From Persicirhabdus sediminis (GTDB lineage Bacteria > Verrucomicrobiota > Verrucomicrobiia > Verrucomicrobiales > Akkermansiaceae): DNA of 64,000 nt. The notes below the pieces were generated by a model, which saw only the letters and a program-made list of their open reading frames with translations, ran no database searches and was not told the origin of the DNA. Position 1 is the first letter of the stretch. Each line of letters opens with the position of its first letter. A program made the translations under genes and the position numbers. Below, one piece after another: positions 56,758 to 64,000 of this stretch. The DNA lies in contig NZ_JAENIM010000021.1 in assembly GCF_016595495.1 (NCBI RefSeq), forward strand, positions 1-64,000, read 5' to 3'.

Positions 56758-57531
56758 CTATTTTACGAATTTAATGTCAGAGCGAACCAGTACCATCAAC
56801 TTGCGGCTATGGTCAGTAGTACCATCTGCGCGCTTCGGTGATAGAGTAGCCACGACTTGAGCTTTGCCATCTATCATGGTCAATGCAGTGGTCACTTTTA
56901 GAGTATAGAACAAGGGCATCTGAATATCTGTCTCTAACTCATCATTTTTTATTTTTGCGTAATATTTTTCACCAACGTGAAACACAATCTCAGGGGCCAT
57001 ACGCAAATCGATGGTTCGGTTATCAGGTCCGATAGTTGGTTCAATCTCGAAATTATTCCCCACATTGCGCGTCTCAAAGGCAGTTGCCGTCGGCGGTGCA
57101 TAGGAAGCCAAAGTGGCTACACCCTCATCATCCTCGTTGCCTTCAGACAGCGCCCAGAAGGGTTCATACTCAGTTGGGTATATCACTTCTAAAATTGATT
57201 CAGCTGACGCTTTCTCACCACTTCTTGCGACTAAATGCATGCTATCAAACAAACTAACATCCTCTGTTTTGCGTAGCTCCTTCAGCTTGGCTAACATTTT
57301 GAGATCATCTTTTCTCAGAGACTCATCATCCATCAGTGTCTCGTACACACTTGTCGACATTTCATAATAATCACAAGTTACAGTTACATACTTAGGCACA
57401 TCTGAATCCATCACTAAACCCAGCGGATCAAAGACCTCTTCATCCTGCGCATCTACGTAAAAGGGTGAAACCAATACTAAAGAGGCCGTCAGAGAGACTA
57501 AGAAATTTTTACACATAAAACTAAAATGCAC
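56758..57531 (-). CDS. Hypothetical exported protein with a secretin-like C-terminal domain
   Basis: A 257-residue exported protein (signal MCKNFLVSLTASLVLVSPFYVDA). The region about 30-110 is helix-containing (DDESLRKDDLKMLAKLKEL). The second half has strands ATAFETRNVGNNFEIEP, TIGPDNRTIDLRMAPEIV and FYTLKVTTALTMIDGKAQVVATLS. Those match the amphipathic strands seen in the C-domain of secretin proteins (GspD/PilQ style), although the length allows only a part of a gate. It is upstream of the VIT protein and probably co-transcribed. Whether it forms a pore is unknown; an ancillary sandwich domain is as likely. Confidence 0.6.
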   Translation of the reverse strand: MHFSFMCKNFLVSLTASLVLVSPFYVDAQDEEVFDPLGLVMDSDVPKYVTVTCDYYEMSTSVYETLMDDESLRKDDLKMLAKLKELRKTEDVSLFDSMHLVARSGEKASAESILEVIYPTEYEPFWALSEGNEDDEGVATLASYAPPTATAFETRNVGNNFEIEPTIGPDNRTIDLRMAPEIVFHVGEKYYAKIKNDELETDIQMPLFYTLKVTTALTMIDGKAQVVATLSPKRADGTTDHSRKLMVLVRSDIKFVK

Positions 57532-57559
57532 ACTCTAACAGAACCAACAAGAATAAAGT

Positions 57560-57597
57560 ATAACAAAATGGCGCACAAGGGAGTCCCTCGTGCGCCA
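57560..57597 (-). terminator. Rho-independent terminator of the gene at 57643
   Basis: TGGCGCAC (57569-57576) pairs with GTGCGCCA (57590-57597), with an inner AGGGA/TCCCT stem; on the minus strand it is followed by TTTTGTTATA. Confidence 0.85.
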
Positions 57598-57642
57598 GAA
57601 ATAAAAATACGGCAGCTAGAATTGCCAGCTAGCTAGAAATGA

Positions 57643-58893
57643 TTAGAACTCTTTAGCTAACAACAATCCGACTGACCAGCCGCTGATGTCTTGATCGAAA
57701 CTACTAGGTCCAACATCTCCGTCGAAACTTTGACTCCAATCATAGCGAGCAAAGCCGCTCAGCGAAATAGTATCTGTGAACGAATAGCCAAGCCCAGCCT
57801 GTGCGTAGAGACCAAACAGAAACTCTAAGTCGTCATTATCAAACGACGCGCTGGAATAGCTACTAATGGCACCATTATCAAAACTCTGCAAAGCGCGCTC
57901 ACTGTGACTGGCATCCCAAGGCACAATATTTAGCGCCCCTCCGGCACTGCCGTTAACAAACCAATCACCCCAAGTTCGTTCAGCTCGGTAACCAAGGTCC
58001 AAAGTAATAACATAAAATTCTAACTCCAGATCTACAGGTGAATACAAAGAGACATCATACGATACCACATCTTCATCTCGGTCCAACTCCCTATCGAATG
58101 GTTGATTAGGGTCCGGCACCCTATTGGAAGGCTGATTAGGAATCAGCGGTCCAGTAACACTTCCATCATTCTGATGCACATCGTTAGGATCTAATGAGCC
58201 AACTAAGCTAGGATCAAGCTGGTAAGTATCAGTCACCCCAACACCATAATCTTCAACGTGAATGTTACCAGAAAAGGCAGAAACCCCATTGATCGATGAC
58301 GAACCTTTGAAAATTGAAAAGCCGATTACTGGACCAGTACTCCAGCCATTGCCGTGATCAGTCAAACGGTCTAACTCGATACGAAAACCAAATTCATTTT
58401 CGTCACTACCTGAAACTCCAACAGCGCCAGTCTGCAGCGTGCTTTGAGAAATATCCCTAGCTGATCCAGCCAGTTGACCAGCAGCACTCACACTCATCGT
58501 TAGAGTATTATTAGAGGCATTATATTGGCCCGCTGAGTCGTAACCCCAATATGAAGTATTACCATCATTCACTGTGCCAGCATCGGTATTCACATAGCCA
58601 TCATCGTACTGACGGTTAGCGTACGCTGCATCATCGCCAACTGAGCTGGGTAAATTATAGTACCCTTGGCCATATGGCGTCGGAAATACTGAGCTACTAG
58701 CAGCCGAACCTACCTTAAAATCCGCGCCTTGCACCTGCCGCATCATTGGTCCAGCAGATAGACGCCAACTAGACGCTGGAGCTGTAGCCGCGGGCATTAC
58801 CATGGCATGTTTTTCTCCAGCAACCGCAACTCCACAAATGGGAGCGATGACTGTTATATAAACTAGGCTTGGGAGCTTTCTCTTTGTAGTCAT
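57643..58893 (-). CDS. Hypothetical outer-membrane beta-barrel protein
   Basis: A 416-residue exported protein. The signal peptide is SLVYITVIAPICGVAVA, and the mature part has many Asp/Asn/Gly turns and alternating strands (FGFRIELDRL, GPVIGFSIFKGSS, FYVITLDLGYRAER, LFGLYAQAGLGYSF, ISLSGFARYDWSQSFDGD) and the final SVGLLLAKEF with an aromatic C-terminus. This is an outer-membrane barrel, perhaps with eight to twelve strands after a surface region (about 60-240). A linker with repeated DPNQPF/NQPSNRVPD segments sits in the middle. It follows the huge repeat protein at 58922 with a 28-base gap, so it may be its membrane partner. Family unknown. Confidence 0.7.
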   Translation of the reverse strand: MTTKRKLPSLVYITVIAPICGVAVAGEKHAMVMPAATAPASSWRLSAGPMMRQVQGADFKVGSAASSSVFPTPYGQGYYNLPSSVGDDAAYANRQYDDGYVNTDAGTVNDGNTSYWGYDSAGQYNASNNTLTMSVSAAGQLAGSARDISQSTLQTGAVGVSGSDENEFGFRIELDRLTDHGNGWSTGPVIGFSIFKGSSSINGVSAFSGNIHVEDYGVGVTDTYQLDPSLVGSLDPNDVHQNDGSVTGPLIPNQPSNRVPDPNQPFDRELDRDEDVVSYDVSLYSPVDLELEFYVITLDLGYRAERTWGDWFVNGSAGGALNIVPWDASHSERALQSFDNGAISSYSSASFDNDDLEFLFGLYAQAGLGYSFTDTISLSGFARYDWSQSFDGDVGPSSFDQDISGWSVGLLLAKEF

Positions 58894-58921
58894 ATGATTC
58901 TATGTTTGGGTTAGGGTTTGC

Positions 58922-61900
58922 TTAATCTTCTTCGCTAAGCTCAATAATGCGGTAAAATCGCTGACTCACACTGCTAGGATGTGAATCCGTTTTGGGCTGA
59001 CCACTATCAACCCACTCGGTTTTGTTAGCTACAGCAACAATAGGGGTAGCATTCAACCAATCTGACAAGCCAGTGCTACAATACTGCACACGATATCTAC
59101 GCCCGACGATAGTAGCAAACTCTATCGCCACGCTGCCGTCGTCACCAGTCATCGATATTTCTATTGCTTCACTGAGCAGGCCAACCTGCAGAGCGGCTTC
59201 CTCATCAGACAAATAATAGAGTTCAATTCGGTAATCGGGCACGAAGGAAACATCCCTCGACGCTCTGTAATACTCGACTAACACCGTTTGGCTAGCTCCA
59301 GAAGCTATAGCACCAGCTATCTCAATAAATGGAACATTAGATTCTCCATCATGCGCAGCATAACCACTGGCATTATTCACCTGCACATCAGCTGGCAATC
59401 CGTGGATGAAGATTTTCATCGCAGCCACTTCCTTTGAGTTTTGATTCGTCACTGTCAACTCGTGAACTAACAAACCAGTTTGAATCGAGACTACCGGGTT
59501 CACAGTCAAGTTTACAGAGCCGATGCTTTCAGCACTCAAGATACTAGTTAAAAGAGATGCACTGTTGTTGCCTAACTCACTATCTAGCTCAACAGCATTA
59601 ACAGAAGCGCTAGTTTCTATCACATCTGTTCCAGCTACCGCAGTCTCATCCACATCAATAGTCAATACCAAACTAGCCCGGCTCCCATTGGCTAAATGAT
59701 CTATCGACCACTGCCCATTTTGATAGAAACCCACGCCATAGCTCTCCACTGCGGACAAGCTCACTCCAGCTGGCAGCGCATGACTAAGATCAACGACCAG
59801 TTGGCTAGCATCACTCGGTCCATCATTTTTCACGGTCACCACATGAACGAGCTCGTCTCCGTCAGAACCAGCAATTGCAGGGTCTAGCGACTCAGCTATA
59901 GCTACTGATAAATCCACACTTCGAACAATATCAGCAAACGCCTCAACTTCATCGTCATCTAGCAAGATAAGGTTTTCGTTAGCTGAAATTACCTCCAGCT
60001 GGATACCGACTACATCGACACCTACTTCAGCTGAACTTTGTACTGTGTAGCTGAGATCTAATGTCGCTACGGAGCTAACATCCAATGAGCCAATCGTCCA
60101 TATTCCCGCGGAAATTGTACCCACATCGGCAGAAATATTACTGATAACCACTCCAGCTGGCAAAACCTCCAGCAGTTGGATTTGTACATTTGTCGCCACT
60201 GATGGACCATCGTTAGTGGCGCGCACTCGATAACTTAAATTGGCCTCACCTGATCCAGCTAACACAGAAGTCGCTGACTCTTCTATGCCTAACTGGATAT
60301 CCACATTGCGTCCAATGCTAGTATTCTCTGTAGCGCTATCATTAGTATCATCTCCATCAACTTCGCTCACCGATGTAACCGCAGCTTGTAGTGAAATAGC
60401 TTCCACCGCCTGTTCTGCCGATTCCGATACCGTAAACTTGAGCTGCAGTGTGGCGGACGCCGAACTAGCTAGTGACCCAACATTCCAGCTACTCCCAACA
60501 ACCGCCCCCTGACTGGCTATTTTAGCGCCAGCGTTGACCCCAACTGGCAAGCTCTCAGCCAGCGACAAAGCAATGTTAGTCGCTTCTGACGGGCCTTGAT
60601 TCGTTACCGTCACGGTATAGGTCAAATTCTCGCTACCACTTCCAGCGATCACAGGATCAGCCGAATCCACGACGCTCACAAGCAGGTCAATTGATCTTTC
60701 GATATCTGTAGACTCGTTAGCACTATCATTTTGCGTATTAATTAGAGTTTCATTTGCATTAGTTACCGAGCAGCTAATACCTATAACTCCATCCCCTTCT
60801 GCGGCAGTTTCAGCTACGGTAAGAACCACAGTCAAAGTCGCACTCTCCCCCTGAGCTAGATTTCCTAACGTCCAGTTATCACCAGAAATTGACCCTACAC
60901 TCGGAGTACTTGATTCAACACTAACACCAGCTGGCAAGGTGAGCAAACGATTCAGACTCACTCCTGAGGCATCAGATGGGTACTTGTTATGAACGGTTAC
61001 GACATAAGTTAAATTGCCGACTCCAGATCCAGCGACCACCGAACTAACTGACTCGTCAATGCTCACCTGTAGGTCCACCTCGCGAGAGATGCTGGTAAAT
61101 TCAGAAGCTTCTTCTTCTAGCAAAATATCTCGAGCTTGTATTCCAGCTGGAATCAGAGAGAGCTCATTTTCATTAACGCCTGTGACCGATGCTACTAGCC
61201 CCACGACATCTACGCCTGCAATAGCCGATGATGAGGCAGTCAAATAATAGCTCAGACTAGCGGACTCACCACTATCCAATGTACCGACCGTCCATTCTTC
61301 CTCGCTACTATCGTATGATGTTCCAGCTGAACTCAGTTCTCTATCAACGACCACGGCGCCAGATGGCAAAATAGCGGCGCTATCTATCAAAATCCCCGTA
61401 GCTTCTGAGGGGCCATTGTTGGTTACCGTAAGTTGATAATTTAAATTCTCGTCTCCAGAACCTGCTATGACGGGGTCTATGCTTTCGACTATGGCTAGAT
61501 CCAAATCTACCAGACGGTTAATGCTGGTCGTTTCTGTATCACTATCATCCGAGGTATTCGCTAGATCTTCTGTCACGGAAAAGAGAACCGCTGCTGCGGT
61601 GACTTGATCATCATGAGCCGCTTGGCTAGACACATCCACGTATACTGTCAGCGTCGCGCTGGCATCCTTAGCTAGAGAATTTATGGTCCATTTGCCATTT
61701 GCGAAGCTTCCAGCTGACTCCGTGTAACTATCAACCACTGCATGTGTGGCTTCCGTCATGTTAACATCTATCACCACATTACTTGCTACCGATGGACCCT
61801 TGTTCCCCACCGTCACCTGATAGACTAAATTATCATCACCCGACCCTGCAATAACAGGATCCACATTTTCACTCACGCCTACCTCTAGGTCGACTAACTT

Positions 61901-64000
61901 GGTCGCACTTAAAGTAGCCTGAGCCGGTCCGCTGTTGCCTAAGTTTGAGGTCAGATCACCAGTCAGCGTGACAAACTCACCATCTACCGTCACTAACACG
62001 TCAACCTGTAGCATGCAGCTAGAACCAGCTGGAGCGCTACCGCCAGTGTAGCTCAGCACCGAGGAGCCAGCCACCGCGGTGATCGTGCCTCCTATGCAAG
62101 TTGTGCTAGCCGCAGGCACCGCTGCAATTTCTACGCCCGCAGGCAGATTCAAAGTAAAGTCTAGCGAACTAGCTGCTACTGAGCTTAATGAATTATCAAT
62201 TGATAGAGTCAATGTACTATTTTGACTGACTGATACTGATGTAGGACTATAGGCCATACTGAAGCCCGGAGCTGGATTCACCCGCAGTGAATCCGAAGAA
62301 GTGCCACTATTCCCCAGGCTTGAAGTAAGGTCTCCAGAAGTATTAGAAAAAACACCAGCTACCTCAGCAACGACATCCACTGAGACGGTACCACTAGCTC
62401 CAGCGCTCACGCTTCCCCCCGTATAACTAATCGTCCCAGTGCCAGCTACGGCGTTCAACGTCCCGCCCGTCAAGGTGGTCGATGCGTTAGGAGTTGCGGC
62501 AATGACCATTCCAGCTGGCAAATTATTAGTGAAATCTAGCGCTGAAGCATCAGCCGTGCTGCCAGAGTTATCTACAGCAAAGGTCAAGGTGACGACTTCG
62601 CCGATAATCACAGGGTCAGATGAAAAACTTTGGTCAAATCCAGGCGTAGGATTGATGTGCAAATTTGCGCTAGCCGTTCCGCTATTACCTGAGCTGGATG
62701 TCAAATCACCCGTGGTATTCACAAAACTGCCCGCAGTTGAGGCAACGACATCTAGCTGGATTTGCCCACTGGCTCCAGCAGCTAGCGAGCCACCTGAGAA
62801 ACTCCAATTATTGGCGCCAGCTAGCGCGGTCAAGGTGCCACCAGTTAGCGTCGTACTCGCATTCGCCGAGCTAGCTATTTGCATGCCTGCTGGCAGATAG
62901 TTGGTAATAGCAATCGACGAAGCTGCTAGTGAGCTAGCTGAATTATCCACTGTCAGGGTTAGAGTAACCGGCTGTCCAACCACATGTGGGTCAGGTGACA
63001 GAGTCATACTTACTGTTGGAGCAGGTTCAATAGACAAACTCGCTGATGTCGACTCAGCCACAGTTAGCCCATTGGCTCTCAGGTCGCTACTGATAAATGC
63101 GTAATCACCTGCTGCAACTTCACTGGGAACTACGATAGAGACATCTATCTGGCAACTTTCGCCTCCAGCTAGAGAACCTCCCGTCATGGTGATAAAGTTG
63201 GTTCCAGCTAGCACTGAGCCACTGCCACAAATGTCATTTTCAGGCAGACCAACAGCCACGGTTCCAGCAATACCAGCGCTCAGATTTTCAGAAAAGGCGA
63301 TGCCATTCACTGATTGCACGGCGTCGTTGTTAGTTATGGTATAGCGAAGTGTCGCCGTGCCACCTACTACCGATGGGGCCAGAAATGATTTTTCAAAGCT
63401 AACATTTTGCACTGATAAAGTATCAGAGGCCGACGAGCCATATACAGCAAGGCCATCCAGCTCACCAGTTAGTTCACTGGTTGAACTAATGTATTCCCCA
63501 GCTGGGGCATCTACAGGAACCTGCAAATTGACACTGAAGGTAACGCTGCCGCCCGCGGCTATGGAGCCAGCAGTTAAAGTAAGCACATCAGCTCCGCTGA
63601 GTTGTGAACCATTGCCGGCAATATCATCAACAGGCAAGCCAACAGCTTCTAGGTCTGAGAGCGCAGCTCCTAGATCGTCAGTGAATGAGATATTAGTAAC
63701 CGCCTCAGTTTCACTGAGGTTTATTAATGTGTACTCTAATGTCACCATTCCTCCCGCGGCTACAGGATCGTTAGTGAATGATTTGCTCAGCTGGATCCAC
63801 TCGGAATTTAGTTCTAATCGACTGGCTGAACTTGGCACAATGATAGAGCTTCCATCTATAGTCGCAGTGAGGTTACTTGTTGAGCTGTTATAGCTGCCAT
63901 CACTAGCGGATTGAGGAATCAAAACCTCAAGGTCAAAGCTGCAACTCGTGCCAGCGGGCACGGACCCGCCAACCACAATAATGAAGCTTGGTCCATTAAC
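58922..64000 (-). CDS. Giant repeat adhesin with Ig-like and DUF11 repeats (5' end outside the window)
   Basis: An open frame of at least 1,692 residues that continues beyond the window end, so the true start is not seen (a GTG at 63976 is not a real start). It has two repeat families. At least five Ig-like units of about 130 residues near the visible N-terminal side carry PAGM or PAGV, TTLTGGTL and GDLTSSLGNSG. Six DUF11-like units of about 150 residues each begin like VDLxVxxxESxDPVIAGSG and hold TVTNNGPSEAT. The last 60 residues (RRYRVQYCSTGLSDWLNATP, RFYRIIELSEED) fit the C-terminal domain found on verrucomicrobial secreted proteins and used for secretion or anchoring. Likely a surface adhesin or matrix protein. 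Confidence 0.88.
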   Translation of the reverse strand, partial: VNGPSFIIVVGGSVPAGTSCSFDLEVLIPQSASDGSYNSSTSNLTATIDGSSIIVPSSASRLELNSEWIQLSKSFTNDPVAAGGMVTLEYTLINLSETEAVTNISFTDDLGAALSDLEAVGLPVDDIAGNGSQLSGADVLTLTAGSIAAGGSVTFSVNLQVPVDAPAGEYISSTSELTGELDGLAVYGSSASDTLSVQNVSFEKSFLAPSVVGGTATLRYTITNNDAVQSVNGIAFSENLSAGIAGTVAVGLPENDICGSGSVLAGTNFITMTGGSLAGGESCQIDVSIVVPSEVAAGDYAFISSDLRANGLTVAESTSASLSIEPAPTVSMTLSPDPHVVGQPVTLTLTVDNSASSLAASSIAITNYLPAGMQIASSANASTTLTGGTLTALAGANNWSFSGGSLAAGASGQIQLDVVASTAGSFVNTTGDLTSSSGNSGTASANLHINPTPGFDQSFSSDPVIIGEVVTLTFAVDNSGSTADASALDFTNNLPAGMVIAATPNASTTLTGGTLNAVAGTGTISYTGGSVSAGASGTVSVDVVAEVAGVFSNTSGDLTSSLGNSGTSSDSLRVNPAPGFSMAYSPTSVSVSQNSTLTLSIDNSLSSVAASSLDFTLNLPAGVEIAAVPAASTTCIGGTITAVAGSSVLSYTGGSAPAGSSCMLQVDVLVTVDGEFVTLTGDLTSNLGNSGPAQATLSATKLVDLEVGVSENVDPVIAGSGDDNLVYQVTVGNKGPSVASNVVIDVNMTEATHAVVDSYTESAGSFANGKWTINSLAKDASATLTVYVDVSSQAAHDDQVTAAAVLFSVTEDLANTSDDSDTETTSINRLVDLDLAIVESIDPVIAGSGDENLNYQLTVTNNGPSEATGILIDSAAILPSGAVVVDRELSSAGTSYDSSEEEWTVGTLDSGESASLSYYLTASSSAIAGVDVVGLVASVTGVNENELSLIPAGIQARDILLEEEASEFTSISREVDLQVSIDESVSSVVAGSGVGNLTYVVTVHNKYPSDASGVSLNRLLTLPAGVSVESSTPSVGSISGDNWTLGNLAQGESATLTVVLTVAETAAEGDGVIGISCSVTNANETLINTQNDSANESTDIERSIDLLVSVVDSADPVIAGSGSENLTYTVTVTNQGPSEATNIALSLAESLPVGVNAGAKIASQGAVVGSSWNVGSLASSASATLQLKFTVSESAEQAVEAISLQAAVTSVSEVDGDDTNDSATENTSIGRNVDIQLGIEESATSVLAGSGEANLSYRVRATNDGPSVATNVQIQLLEVLPAGVVISNISADVGTISAGIWTIGSLDVSSVATLDLSYTVQSSAEVGVDVVGIQLEVISANENLILLDDDEVEAFADIVRSVDLSVAIAESLDPAIAGSDGDELVHVVTVKNDGPSDASQLVVDLSHALPAGVSLSAVESYGVGFYQNGQWSIDHLANGSRASLVLTIDVDETAVAGTDVIETSASVNAVELDSELGNNSASLLTSILSAESIGSVNLTVNPVVSIQTGLLVHELTVTNQNSKEVAAMKIFIHGLPADVQVNNASGYAAHDGESNVPFIEIAGAIASGASQTVLVEYYRASRDVSFVPDYRIELYYLSDEEAALQVGLLSEAIEISMTGDDGSVAIEFATIVGRRYRVQYCSTGLSDWLNATPIVAVANKTEWVDSGQPKTDSHPSSVSQRFYRIIELSEED

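Noticed and set aside
62439-63893. Long plus-strand open frames opposite the adhesin gene
   Set aside because: They lie antisense to a clearly coding repeat protein and are composition shadows rich in Ser, Ala, Val and Thr.

Overview
The window is bacterial and most likely from a marine member of the Verrucomicrobia (PVC superphylum). The signs are a double-length UvrA made of two fused UvrA copies (known from Chlamydiae and relatives), a membrane protein ending in a planctomycete-type cytochrome c domain, tandem type I sulfatases beside a GH2 beta-galactosidase, a GTP-type PEP carboxykinase, and several large secreted proteins of verrucomicrobial style. No rRNA, tRNA, CRISPR array, insertion sequence or recombinase gene was recognised.

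Layout. 1-6,700 is an accessory region. Two copies of a 228-bp repeat (2200-2427 and 4339-4566) each lie just upstream of short unrelated genes. Those genes are separated by foldable, imperfectly palindromic sites that begin with AACAAG-like sequence and end in GTT. Each block ends against the same remnant of a minus-strand HAD-like gene. This looks like two integron-type gene-cassette arrays without an integrase in view. A 7-bp tandem repeat follows (6771-6873), then a translationally coupled methyltransferase / FAD oxidoreductase / type III polyketide synthase operon (6951-9636). 9,782-13,044 (minus) is an ArsR-controlled thiol-redox and permease operon with a palindromic operator. 13,154-17,688 (minus) holds housekeeping genes (rsuA, a cytochrome c membrane protein, an aspartate aminotransferase, pabB).

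17,955-24,606 holds a three-gene group (helical-repeat membrane protein, pseudokinase fused to a SUMF1 domain, secreted protein), an amidase, a ferritin, a DUF900 lipoprotein and a DUF3392 protein. secA follows with a clear terminator, then the polysaccharide locus (GH2 enzyme and two paralogous sulfatases, 28,230-35,194) and a cupin. 35,608-36,836 is a dense mosaic of non-coding repeats. 36,957-48,724 (minus) holds pckG, the fused uvrA, a Ser/Thr kinase, an M23 peptidase and an OmpA-domain protein. 50,096-52,933 pairs a CoA-transferase/GNAT fusion with an AcuC-like deacetylase. 53,450-57,531 encodes a VIT/vWA/SLBB-like giant protein with a small partner. 57,643-64,000 encodes an outer-membrane barrel-like protein and a very large repeat adhesin cut by the window end.

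The most striking genome-scale signal is the density of CCAGCT/AGCTGG (often CCAGCTGG or CCAGCTAG) in every frame and on both strands across the core part. It is nearly absent from the cassette genes and sparse in pckG. This suggests a DNA-level word under selection and supports a foreign origin for the first 6 kb.
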